The notes under the pieces are model-generated. The model ran no database searches, had not been told where the DNA came from, and worked only from the letters and a program-made list of their open reading frames with translations. Made by a program: the position numbers and the translations under genes. A stretch of DNA of 10,590 nt from an uncultured Prevotella sp. (GTDB taxonomy: Bacteria; Bacteroidota; Bacteroidia; Bacteroidales; Bacteroidaceae): assembly GCA_900769275.1 (NCBI GenBank), contig CAAGGA010000006.1:1-10590 (forward strand). Direction: 5' to 3'. The number at the start of each line of letters is the position of its first letter. Positions within the stretch are counted from its first letter, which is position 1. Of this stretch, positions 1 through 6,480 are shown in pieces.

Positions 1-192
1 ACAGGAGCCTCCTGGCTTTGCTACTTTTATGCCATTAAGATGGGCGATGTCTCGAAGGTTGTTCCCGTTGACAAGTGTAGTCTTGTCATTACGATCATAC
101 TTGCCGCCTTGTTCCTTGGTGAAGCATTCACCTGGAAAACTTTTATCGGCTCGTTAATGATTGTGGGTGGAACGCTGATAATGCTTCTTTGA
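1..192 (+). CDS. EamA/DMT-family transporter, C-terminal fragment
   Basis: This is the last 63 codons of a gene that begins before the window; the frame is open from base 1 to a TGA at 190-192. The peptide is hydrophobic. It contains a stretch around ASWLCYFYAIKMGDVSKVVP, then a membrane segment (LVITIILAALFLGE) and a last one (IGSLMIVGGTLIMLL). The pattern of a small segment, a 'G..S.V.P.....' loop, then 'LA.LFLGE..T....IG...I..G' is the usual C-terminal half of EamA (DUF6) drug/metabolite-type transporters in the inner membrane. Such proteins export or import small metabolites, but the substrate cannot be told from this fragment. The HD-domain gene starts 52 bases downstream on the same strand, so the two could be co-transcribed. 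The family call is fairly secure; the specific role is unknown. Confidence 0.75.
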   Translation, partial: TGASWLCYFYAIKMGDVSKVVPVDKCSLVITIILAALFLGEAFTWKTFIGSLMIVGGTLIMLL

Positions 193-244
193 CACTACAA
201 AAGCAATGCGAAATATGAATAAGATAGATTAACTTTCTCTTGCC

Positions 245-721
245 ATGATTAGCTACAACAATGCTGACCCTATGCGCATACAACATACTACGAAGGTACA
301 TGTTTATGCACGCCTTATTGGTCATGGCGAAGGACTTGATGAGGAGACTCAATTCATCCTTGAGAGTGCCGCTCTCGTTCATGACATTGGGGTTAGGGCA
401 AGTGAGAAGAAGTACGGACATCAGAACGGCAAACTTCAGGAACAAGAGAGTCCTGCTGTTGCCCGTGAGTTGCTTACACGTCTTGGATGTTATACCGACC
501 AACAGATTGAACGTATCTGTTGGCTCGTCGCCCACCACCATACTTACCATGTGAGCAAGGACATGGATTATCAGATACTCATAGAGGCAGACTTTATGGT
601 TAATCTGTTTGAGGACAGCGAGTCCGCCAATGCCGTGCGTGCAGTTCGCAGGAATATTTTCAAGAAAGAGAGCGGAATAAGGATATTTGAAACAATGTTT
701 GGGACATCACCCACTATCTGA
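245..721 (+). CDS. HD-domain phosphohydrolase-like protein
   Basis: A complete 158-residue protein with the HD metal-dependent hydrolase fold. The expected metal ligands are visible: H14 (RIQH), H46-D47 (ALVHDIG), the histidine cluster H97-H99 followed by TYH, and D116 (IEADFMVNL). The sequence from DPMRIQHTTKVHVYARLIG onward matches small stand-alone bacterial HD proteins in both length and motif order. Family members hydrolyse phosphate mono- or diesters, often of nucleotides, but the substrate of this subgroup is not known to me and is not assigned. The ATG at 245 is the only one after an in-frame stop at 230-232, so the start is secure. No Shine-Dalgarno sequence is seen, as is usual in Bacteroidota. 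It lies 52 bases after the EamA gene and converges on hisC, with repeat element 1 between the two stop codons. Confidence 0.85.
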   Translation: MISYNNADPMRIQHTTKVHVYARLIGHGEGLDEETQFILESAALVHDIGVRASEKKYGHQNGKLQEQESPAVARELLTRLGCYTDQQIERICWLVAHHHTYHVSKDMDYQILIEADFMVNLFEDSESANAVRAVRRNIFKKESGIRIFETMFGTSPTI

Positions 722-772
722 CATCACATGATTGACAGAAGTATCGCTGGGCTTCGAATACTTCTGTTATGC

Positions 773-882
773 GGTTTTACGGTTTTACGGTTATGCGGTT
801 TTACAGATGTTTGGGAGGGCAGATTGTAACTTCCGTACAACCGTACAACCGCATAACCGTACAACCGCATAATCGTACAACC
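773..882. repeat. Octamer-phased inverted repeat element 1 (between HD gene and hisC)
   Basis: The 173-base gap between two convergent genes is filled mainly by this element. The left arm has GGTT at 773, 781, 789 and 797, exactly 8 bases apart (units such as CGGTTTTA and CGGTTATG). The right arm has AACC at 839, 847, 855, 863 and 879, with AATC at 871, again exactly 8 apart (units such as ACAACCGT and ATAACCGC). The arms are roughly reverse complements, so an imperfect stem of about 38 bases can be drawn. It starts 13 bases past the hisC stop and about 50 past the HD stop. The position suggests a bidirectional transcription end, but there is no clean T-run after the stem. It shares the 8-base phase with the elements at 4262, 5412 and 6356. 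Confidence 0.8.
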
Positions 883-894
883 AAAAACTACAGA

Positions 895-1932
895 CTACTC
901 CATCGTCCGCAGGGCACTGAGCAGTTCTGAGTTCTCGTCTTTCGTTCCTATAGTGATGCGGAGACAATTGTTGCACAGGGTGACGTGTGTGCGGTTGCGT
1001 ACTATGACTCCTTTCTCTACGAGATAATCATAAGTACGCTGTGCATCCTCCACCTCCGCAAGGAAGAAATTGGCATCCGTAGGATACACTTTCCTGCATA
1101 TAGGCAGCAGGGCGAAAGCGTCCATCAGCTGACGGCGTTCCTGCAGCAGGAGTTTTACCCACTGCTCTACCTCAAACGTATTATTAAGACGTTCCAGTGC
1201 CTGTTTCTGTGTCAGATAATTGATATTGTAAGGATATTTCACCTTATTATATATGGCGATGATGTCCCTGTGTGCAAAAGCCATTCCGCAACGTATGGCG
1301 GCAGAGCCCCATGCCTTGCTCAGCGTCTGAAGCACAATCAGGTTGGGACAGGCAGCGAGATACCTTGTGATACTCTCTTCCTGAGAGAAGTCTATGTATG
1401 CCTCATCCACGATGACAAGTCCCTGAAAGGTCTCTGTCACTTTCCTTATTTCATCACGATTGATACGGTTGCCCGTAGGATTGTTAGGCGAACAAATCCA
1501 TATAGCTTTCGTATTGTCATCGCAAGCCTCAAGGAGACTCTCCGCCTTTACCTGAAAGTTATCGTCAAGCAGTACGGTACGGTATTCCACGTCATTGATG
1601 TCAGCACACACCTTGTACATACCGTATGTCGGTTCGATGGCAACGACGTTGTCTTTCTTAGGCTCGCAGAAGCAACGATATACGAGGTCGATAGCCTCAT
1701 CGGAACCGTTTCCGAGGAAAATGCACTCTGCCGGAACGTGCTTGATCTGCGCTATGCGTTCTTTTACCTCCTGCTGCAAGGGGTCCGGATAGCGGTTGTA
1801 TGGATTGTTGTACGGATTCTCGTTGGCATCGAGAAAGACGCGTGCCACGTGTCCGGAATACTCGTTGCGCGCACTGCTGTATGGGGCTAACGACCATATA
1901 TTCGGTCGGGTAAGGTCTTTAAGATTCTTCAT
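895..1932 (-). CDS. hisC: Histidinol-phosphate aminotransferase
   Basis: This PLP enzyme of the cytoplasm transfers the amino group of glutamate to imidazole-acetol phosphate, giving histidinol phosphate. The 345-residue length is normal for the family. Fold-type I aminotransferase landmarks occur in order: substrate-side LDANENPY (34-41), the cofactor phosphate region GNGSDEAID (74-82), SPNNPTG (148-154), DEAY (176-179), the PLP-binding lysine K206 in TLSKAWG, and R325 in LRITIG, which binds the substrate carboxylate. The ATG lies inside the end of hisD and the two genes overlap by 14 bases (1919-1932), which suggests translational coupling. It is the last gene of the operon as seen here. 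The usual Bacteroidota follower hisB is absent, and repeat element 1 begins 13 bases past the stop. The identification is strong. Confidence 0.95.
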   Translation of the reverse strand: MKNLKDLTRPNIWSLAPYSSARNEYSGHVARVFLDANENPYNNPYNRYPDPLQQEVKERIAQIKHVPAECIFLGNGSDEAIDLVYRCFCEPKKDNVVAIEPTYGMYKVCADINDVEYRTVLLDDNFQVKAESLLEACDDNTKAIWICSPNNPTGNRINRDEIRKVTETFQGLVIVDEAYIDFSQEESITRYLAACPNLIVLQTLSKAWGSAAIRCGMAFAHRDIIAIYNKVKYPYNINYLTQKQALERLNNTFEVEQWVKLLLQERRQLMDAFALLPICRKVYPTDANFFLAEVEDAQRTYDYLVEKGVIVRNRTHVTLCNNCLRITIGTKDENSELLSALRTME

Positions 1933-3229
1933 TGCTCACTGCTTTTTCTTCCACATCCTTTACACGTACCCTCATGGCATTGGCATGGGCTTCGAGTTGC
2001 TCATTCTCTGCCATGCAGACGACAGCCTTTCCTATTGCCTGCACTCCCTTGCGTGAGAGATGCTGGAACGTAATCTTACGGTTGTACGAATCGAGGTTCA
2101 CGCCGTTGTATGAAAGGGCATAGCCATGTGTAGGCAGCGTGTGGTTGGTGCCACTGGCGTAGTCGCCCGCTGATTCACAAGCGTATTGTCCGAGGAACAC
2201 GCTGCCGGCATTGACCACCTTGTCTGCCAATGCCTCGTAGTCGGCAGTGGCAATGATAAGATGCTCCGGGGCATAAGCATTGCACAGCCGCATTGCCTCT
2301 TCCTTGTCACGGACGAGAACGCAATTGGAGTTTTCCAGTGTCTTCGCAGCAATCTCATGTCGTGGCAACCCCGCCAGTTGCTTCTTTATTTCCTCTTCCA
2401 CCGCAGCAATCATTTTCTCCGAGGTGCTGATAAGAATAACCTGAGAGTCAACGCCATGCTCAGCCTGCGAGAGGAGGTCTGCCGCAACGTACGTCGGGTT
2501 GCTGGTCTCGTCGGCAATGACGCATACCTCACTCGGTCCCGCCGGCATGTCAATGGCTACATCGTGCAGCGACACCTGCTGCTTCGCCGCCATGACATAC
2601 TGATTTCCCGGTCCGAATATCTTATACACCTTGGGCACGGACTCCGTACCATAAGCCATTGCTCCGATGGCCTGCACTCCTCCGGCCTTGAATATCCGGT
2701 TCACTCCGGCAATACGGGCTGCCGCGAGAATGGCGGGATTGACCTTTCCCTCCCTGTCGGGCGGCGTGCAGAGCACTATTTCCCTGCATCCTGCTATTCT
2801 GGCGGGAGTGGCAAGCATGAGGACTGTAGAGAAAAGCGGTGCCGTCCCTCCCGGTATATACAGTCCTACTTTCTCGATAGCTACGCTTTTCTGCCAGCAC
2901 TCCACGCCGGGTGCCGTTTCCACTCTCTTTGGTTCAAGCTTCTGTGATTCGTGGAACAACGCTATGTTATGATGCGCAAGGACGAGAGCTTCCCTCAGTT
3001 CCTTGCTCACGTGATTCTCCGCCTCCTGCATCTCCTCGTCAGTGACGGCAAGGGAGTCGAGCACTACCTTGTCAAACCTGGCTTCGTATTCCATGACGGC
3101 CTTGTCGCCATTTTCCCTGACATCTGCCAGCACGCCGGCAACGATGGTATTCAGCTGTGAGACGTCAAGATGCGGACGCTCTATGATTGCCGCTATCTCC
3201 TCCTGAGTAGGGTATTTCGTAATTGTCAT
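1919..3229 (-). CDS. hisD: Histidinol dehydrogenase
   Basis: This cytoplasmic zinc enzyme oxidises L-histidinol to L-histidine in two NAD-dependent steps, the last reaction of the pathway. The 436-residue length is typical. Clear family motifs are YIPGGTAPL (124-132), KAGGVQAIGAMAYGT (181-195), FGPGN (205-209) and AGPSE (230-234). The zinc ligands and catalytic pair of the E. coli enzyme (Q259, H262, D360, H419; E326, H327) all have counterparts at a constant offset of four: Q255, H258, D356, H415, E322 and H323. It should therefore be active. It follows hisG by 25 bases and overlaps hisC by 14, so it is the middle gene of a hisG-hisD-hisC operon. The identification is very strong. Confidence 0.97.
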   Translation of the reverse strand: MTITKYPTQEEIAAIIERPHLDVSQLNTIVAGVLADVRENGDKAVMEYEARFDKVVLDSLAVTDEEMQEAENHVSKELREALVLAHHNIALFHESQKLEPKRVETAPGVECWQKSVAIEKVGLYIPGGTAPLFSTVLMLATPARIAGCREIVLCTPPDREGKVNPAILAAARIAGVNRIFKAGGVQAIGAMAYGTESVPKVYKIFGPGNQYVMAAKQQVSLHDVAIDMPAGPSEVCVIADETSNPTYVAADLLSQAEHGVDSQVILISTSEKMIAAVEEEIKKQLAGLPRHEIAAKTLENSNCVLVRDKEEAMRLCNAYAPEHLIIATADYEALADKVVNAGSVFLGQYACESAGDYASGTNHTLPTHGYALSYNGVNLDSYNRKITFQHLSRKGVQAIGKAVVCMAENEQLEAHANAMRVRVKDVEEKAVSNEES

Positions 3230-3254
3230 TTGTCTGCAAACGGTAACTTTGACC

Positions 3255-4106
3255 TTAAAGTATCATTTTCTCGATTGTGTTGACCAGGATGCCCTGTGCG
3301 CCCAGTTCCTTGAGTTTCCCGATTATCTCCCAGAACACTTTTTGTCCTATCACGGCATGCACCGAGCACCAGTCATCGTCAGCAAGCGGTATAATGGTAG
3401 GACTCTTGAGTCCCGGCAGCACCTCCACGATTTCCTTAAGCCTTGCCTTCGGTGCATTCATGCGCACATATTTCTGCCCCTCGGCATTTCTTACGGCTTC
3501 GAAACGGAAAAGCATCTCATTGAGCACGGCGCGTTTCTCCTCCGTGAGGTCTTTCCTCGCTATAAGGAGTGCTTCGCTCCTTGTCACCACTTCCACCTCC
3601 CTGAGGTTGTTGCTCACGAGCGTCGAACCGCTTGACACGATGTCGAAGATGCCATCGGCGAGACCGATTCCCGGAGCAATCTCCACGCTGCCCGTTATGA
3701 CATGTATCTCAGCATCGATGTTGTTGGCTTCGAGGAATCTTCTTAATATGACAGGATAGGACGTTGCTATTTTCTTTCCGTTGAACCATTCCACGCCCGG
3801 ATAGTCCACAGCCTTAGGTATGGCGAGGGAAAGACGGCACTTGGAGAATCCCAGGCGGCATACTATGTCAGCATCTTCTTCACGCTCAAGAAACTCATTT
3901 TCTCCCACAATGCCTATGTCTGCCACGCCGAGAGCCACGCTCTGCGGTATGTCGTCATCACGGAGATAGAGAACCTCGAGAGGGAAATTGCCGGACTGCG
4001 CAAGCAGTACGCGCTTGCTTGAACTTACATTAATATCTGCTTCGGCAAGGAGGCTGATGCAGTCGTCGAAGAGACGACCCTTGGATTGTAAAGCGATTCT
4101 TAACAT
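3255..4106 (-). CDS. hisG: ATP phosphoribosyltransferase, long form
   Basis: HisG joins ATP and PRPP to make phosphoribosyl-ATP, the first and feedback-controlled step of histidine synthesis. The 283-residue protein is the long (HisG-L) form. The catalytic part runs to about residue 205, with the substrate-binding start MLRIALQSKGRL and the PRPP loop DGIFDIVSSGST (151-162) leading into NNLREVEVV. Residues from about 208 to the end (PTIIPLADDDWCSVHAVI and then LGAQGILVNTIEKMI) match the ACT-like regulatory domain that binds histidine. It should therefore form hexamers, be inhibited by histidine and not need HisZ. It is first in the operon, with a good promoter about 65-95 bases upstream at 4172-4202. 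The start ATG at 4106 gives the normal N-terminus. Confidence 0.96.
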   Translation of the reverse strand: MLRIALQSKGRLFDDCISLLAEADINVSSSKRVLLAQSGNFPLEVLYLRDDDIPQSVALGVADIGIVGENEFLEREEDADIVCRLGFSKCRLSLAIPKAVDYPGVEWFNGKKIATSYPVILRRFLEANNIDAEIHVITGSVEIAPGIGLADGIFDIVSSGSTLVSNNLREVEVVTRSEALLIARKDLTEEKRAVLNEMLFRFEAVRNAEGQKYVRMNAPKARLKEIVEVLPGLKSPTIIPLADDDWCSVHAVIGQKVFWEIIGKLKELGAQGILVNTIEKMIL

Positions 4107-4171
4107 ATTATGATGAGATTTATCCTATACTATGAACAGAGTAATTCGCCATTGAACTACAAAACTGTCTG

Positions 4172-4202
4172 CAAAGATATACATTTTTTTTGACATGGCA
4201 AA
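4172..4202 (-). promoter_or_regulatory. Bacteroides-type promoter of hisGDC
   Basis: Read on the minus strand, TTTG (4199-4202) is followed by 19 bases and then TATCTTTG (4172-4179). This matches the known Bacteroidota primary sigma-factor consensus TTTG, 19-21 bases, TAnnTTTG without a mismatch. Transcription would start near 4165, giving a leader of about 60 bases before the hisG ATG. The leader shows no His-rich peptide and no clear terminator/antiterminator pair, so attenuation is not supported. The rest of the 283-base gap between hisG and the S41 gene holds repeat element 2 and AT-rich DNA. Confidence 0.8.
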
Positions 4203-4261
4203 GTAAAGGGTATTTTTATTACAAATGAAAACCTCTCAAGTCCTCAATCCGTGTGATTGAT

Positions 4262-4384
4262 GGTTAATGGTTGTACGGTTGTAAGGTTTTGGGTTGATAA
4301 TGTCTTTCCAATGGAGTCTCCCTCAAGAAGCAATGGTAACTCAACCTACACCAAACAGCCAAACAACCAAACAACCAAACAACA
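4262..4384. repeat. Octamer-phased inverted repeat element 2 (between S41 gene and hisG)
   Basis: The left arm carries GGTT at 4262, 4269, 4277, 4285 and 4292 (spacing 7, 8, 8, 7), so its phase is slightly broken. The right arm is a clean run of octamers from about 4349 to 4384: CACCAAAC, AGCCAAAC, AACCAAAC, AACCAAAC, AACA. The arms are partly complementary around a spacer of roughly 50 bases that is unrelated to the core of elements 3 and 4. The right arm ends about 5 bases past the stop codon of the minus-strand S41 gene (TGA at 4390-4392). The left arm lies about 60 bases upstream of the hisG promoter. The likely role is the 3' end of the S41 transcript, although no terminal T-run is present. 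Confidence 0.7.
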
Positions 4385-4389
4385 AGCCC

Positions 4390-5409
4390 TCATTTCCGTG
4401 CCGCCTCGATGATGGTATCGATGCCCTTGGCAAAATCCTCGTCTGTGATGTCCCTACGGATGTCGGGGGCTATGCCGAACTCTGTCGTCCTGCCGTCTGC
4501 ATCATATACGGGACAGGCGGAGAAGCGTACACCCCATCCGTTGGGCAGTTCGCTGGAGAACGGCATCCCCGCACCGCCACCGGTGACGTCTCCCACTATG
4601 GTCACCATTCCCGTAGCCCTGCCTATCTCTTTCATGCACTTCACAAACTCGTTGGCTGCACTATAGACGGAACGGTTGGTGAGCACATAGACCGGCTTGT
4701 GCCATCTGATGCCCTTGCCCGGGGAGAGACGCTGCTCCTCCATGTCCGAGAAGTCGTCGTGCCCCTTGCCCGTCTTGTGACGTATATAGCCTACGAGGAT
4801 TTCCCTGTCGGTGAAGCGTGCGGCAAGTTTCTGGGCTGAGGTTATCATGCCTCCGCCGTTGCTTCTCACGTCGATGATGAGCCTGCTACATGGTGCGAGG
4901 TAATAGAACACTTCGTCGAGGTTGCCGTTGCCGAAGGCAAGGTCGAAGGAGGGACACTGTATGTAGCCCGTGTTGTCATCGAGGATGCGGTATTTCAGTC
5001 CGTTTGCCATACGGTAGTCCGTGCCCAGATATTTGCGTATCAGGGTGTCGGAGCAGTTCGTGGGATAGTCTTCTTTCCACGACCAATTGCGTCCGTAGTC
5101 GAACGTGGCAGAGATATTGACGTGTCCGTCACGCAACTCTCCAAGCATGGACGACAGGAGCTCGAAGAGCTGGTCGCGGGACAGCGGTGCCCTTGCCTGC
5201 CCCTCGTACTTGGAACGTATCTCGTTCCAATCCACTCCGAGTGCCTGCTCCTTTTCCTTGAAGAAGCAGTAATGCTCGTCCATTATCGTCCATAGTGCCA
5301 GGAAATTACCCTCGGGCGTGTTGTCATATTCTTCCTCCTTCACGCACGACTGGACAACGGACAGGAGGATGAGGAACAACATGGGTATTATGGTGGGGAA
5401 AGAGTTCAT
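4390..5409 (-). CDS. S41-family peptidase, predicted lipoprotein
   Basis: A 339-residue exported protein. The N-terminus has a hydrophobic stretch (about 5-20) ending in VVQSC, so C22 is a likely lipid-attachment site and the protein probably sits in the outer or inner membrane facing the periplasm. Residues 36-60 (FLALWTIMDEHYCFF and on) and LLSSMLGELRDGHVNI (84-99) resemble the N-terminal helical part of tricorn/CtpA-like S41 proteases. IIDVRSNGGG (178-187) is the substrate-binding strand. TNRSVYSAANEF (244-255) carries the predicted nucleophile S250, and GDVTGGGAG (273-281) and TEFGIAPDI (309-317) follow as in the family. No PDZ domain is evident, and the protein is shorter than CtpA-type processing proteases. 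The substrate is unknown. Its ATG lies only 2 bases from the end of repeat element 3, leaving no room for a normal promoter outside the repeat. Confidence 0.85.
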   Translation of the reverse strand: MNSFPTIIPMLFLILLSVVQSCVKEEEYDNTPEGNFLALWTIMDEHYCFFKEKEQALGVDWNEIRSKYEGQARAPLSRDQLFELLSSMLGELRDGHVNISATFDYGRNWSWKEDYPTNCSDTLIRKYLGTDYRMANGLKYRILDDNTGYIQCPSFDLAFGNGNLDEVFYYLAPCSRLIIDVRSNGGGMITSAQKLAARFTDREILVGYIRHKTGKGHDDFSDMEEQRLSPGKGIRWHKPVYVLTNRSVYSAANEFVKCMKEIGRATGMVTIVGDVTGGGAGMPFSSELPNGWGVRFSACPVYDADGRTTEFGIAPDIRRDITDEDFAKGIDTIIEAARK

Positions 5410-5411
5410 TT

Positions 5412-5529
5412 GGTTGTTTGGTGGTTTTGTTGTTTAGTTGTTTGGTTGTTTAGTTGTTTAGTTGCTTGGTTGGCTGTGCCGCAATTGAGTCGAATGCTAT
5501 CAACTAAACAACTAAACAACCAAACAACC
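5412..5529. repeat. Octamer-phased inverted repeat element 3 with 28-bp perfect stem
   Basis: The left arm has an 8-base register at 5412, 5420, 5428, 5436, 5444, 5452, 5460 and 5468 (GGTT, GGTG, TGTT, AGTT, GGTT, AGTT, AGTT, GGTT). The right arm has AACT, AACT, AACC, AACC at 5502, 5510, 5518 and 5526. Bases 5437-5464 and 5501-5528 are perfect reverse complements over 28 bases, enclosing a 36-base loop. The element fills the whole gap between two minus-strand genes: it ends 8 bases past the DUF3316 stop and reaches to within 2 bases of the S41 start codon. It could act as a terminator or RNA-stability hairpin, but no run of T follows the stem on the minus strand. Confidence 0.85.
5466..5504 (+). 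repeat. 39-bp core repeat, left copy
   Basis: These 39 bases (beginning TTGGTTGGCTGTGCCGCAAT and ending GCTATCAAC) recur exactly, in reverse complement, at 6418-6456. The core forms the loop and the loop-flanking part of element 3. It contains no recognisable gene or protein-binding site. The identity stops abruptly at both ends, beyond which only the 8-base-phased arms are similar. Confidence 0.9.
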
Positions 5530-5536
5530 GAAAAAA

Positions 5537-6352
5537 TCACATCCTCCGCGTGGCTCCGATGACGAAGGCGTGGGAGTATTCATGCTGTTTCAGGTGGTTG
5601 GGCTTCGCCTGCCGGATGTCTCCGAGATAGCCGATGCGCAGCGATACTCTTCTCCATATCGGGAGGTCGATGGACAACTGTTGACGGAGGGAGGGGACGG
5701 AGACGTTCGTGAAGACTACGTTGTCGTCGTATTTCCCGCCATAGAACAGCTCGTAATATGACTGACCGTAAGCCGGGGAGAACATGACTCCTGCAAGCGG
5801 GAGGCGCAGCTCGTAGGTCAGGGGGATGTTCCATTTCCCGATGCGGAGACGGTAAACTGCCATGCCGGCGCATCCTACGTTCCACGAAGCGTACCCCTGT
5901 GCGGGATTGTTGGCATAGTTGCGCGTGTTGTAGGCAAACCCGAGATATAGGGATGTCATGCCTCCTGCCCTCAATGTCAGCCTGCCGTCAGCCATTTCCC
6001 ATCTCTTCATCATGGCAAAGGCGAAGTCGTAATGACCGGATATAGCGTCTGCATTGTCCACCGGATTGTGGGTAATATCTACGGATCCCTCATGGTTCAG
6101 CTGCACGTCCCACAGGCTTGTGCGACTGCGAAGTACGGAGGAGAGGAATCTCACCGTCGTGCCTGTATATGACTGTGGTGAGAGGTATGTGTCAAGCCTG
6201 TGGGTCGCTCCTGCCGCAATGGCTGTGGTGCGCAAGACTTCGGAAGAGACGCACGAGACGGTGTCATGCGTCCCTTGCGCACAGGAAAGGAATGGCAGAA
6301 AGGAGACCATGGCTGTCACCAAGGCTCTCCATACGGGGATTGCACTGGTCAT
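5537..6352 (-). CDS. DUF3316 family envelope protein
   Basis: A 271-residue protein with an N-terminal signal sequence (hydrophobic about 8-22, then FLSCAQG). Cleavage after SCA by signal peptidase I or lipidation at C24 are both possible. The mature part is rich in aromatic residues and alternating hydrophobic strands, such as TLRAGGMTSLYLGFAYNTRN, IPLTYELRLPLAGVMFSPAYGQSYYELF and RVSLRIGYLGDIRQA, with the ending HAFVIGATRRM. I recognise this as the DUF3316 pattern of Bacteroidota, probably an outer-membrane beta-barrel-like or surface-associated protein; no function is established to my knowledge. It stands between parC and the S41 lipoprotein on the same strand. It is bounded on both sides by repeat elements with the 39-bp core in opposite orientations. 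Its ATG lies 3 bases from the end of element 4. Confidence 0.75.
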   Translation of the reverse strand: MTSAIPVWRALVTAMVSFLPFLSCAQGTHDTVSCVSSEVLRTTAIAAGATHRLDTYLSPQSYTGTTVRFLSSVLRSRTSLWDVQLNHEGSVDITHNPVDNADAISGHYDFAFAMMKRWEMADGRLTLRAGGMTSLYLGFAYNTRNYANNPAQGYASWNVGCAGMAVYRLRIGKWNIPLTYELRLPLAGVMFSPAYGQSYYELFYGGKYDDNVVFTNVSVPSLRQQLSIDLPIWRRVSLRIGYLGDIRQAKPNHLKQHEYSHAFVIGATRRM

Positions 6353-6355
6353 TGT

Positions 6356-6478
6356 GGTTTGGTGGTTTGATGGTTTGGTGGTTTGGTTGTTTGGTTGTTT
6401 GGTGGTTTGGTGGTTTTGTTGATAGCATTCGACTCAATTGCGGCACAGCCAACCAAACAACCAAACAACAAGACAACC
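6356..6478. repeat. Octamer-phased inverted repeat element 4 (between parC and DUF3316 gene)
   Basis: From 6361 to 6416 seven octamers run without a break in phase: GGTGGTTT, GATGGTTT, GGTGGTTT, GGTTGTTT, GGTTGTTT, GGTGGTTT, GGTGGTTT. The right arm has AACC, AACC, AACA and AACC at 6451, 6459, 6467 and 6475. Bases 6386-6403 and 6452-6469 are perfect reverse complements over 18 bases. The middle holds the 39-bp core in the orientation opposite to element 3. The element ends 2 bases past the parC stop codon (TAG at 6481-6483 read on the minus strand) and begins 3 bases before the DUF3316 start codon, so it fills the intergenic gap completely. Confidence 0.85.
6418..6456 (-). repeat. 39-bp core repeat, right copy (inverted)
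   Basis: Exact reverse complement of 5466-5504. Together the two copies form perfect inverted repeats about 0.9 kb apart that enclose the complete DUF3316 gene. Either the same small element was inserted twice in opposite orientations, or the enclosed segment can invert by recombination between the copies. The window alone cannot separate these two explanations. Confidence 0.9.
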
Positions 6479-6480
6479 AA

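Noticed and set aside
985..1890. A 301-codon + strand frame opposite hisC
   Set aside because: Antisense to a complete hisC with intact active-site motifs; no family resemblance.
2186..2947. A 253-codon + strand frame opposite hisD
   Set aside because: Antisense shadow of hisD, whose zinc ligands and catalytic residues are all in place.
4120..4152. A 10-codon ORF in the hisG leader, considered as a histidine attenuator peptide
   Set aside because: It has only one His codon and there is no terminator/antiterminator pair in the about 60-base leader.
4294..4839. A 181-codon + strand frame across element 2 and the end of the S41 gene
   Set aside because: It begins within the repeat and runs antisense to the S41 domain; part of its product is just translated repeat (QTTKQPNNKP).
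5412..6478. CRISPR array
   Set aside because: The units are 8 bases long with no unique spacers between longer repeats, and there are no cas genes.
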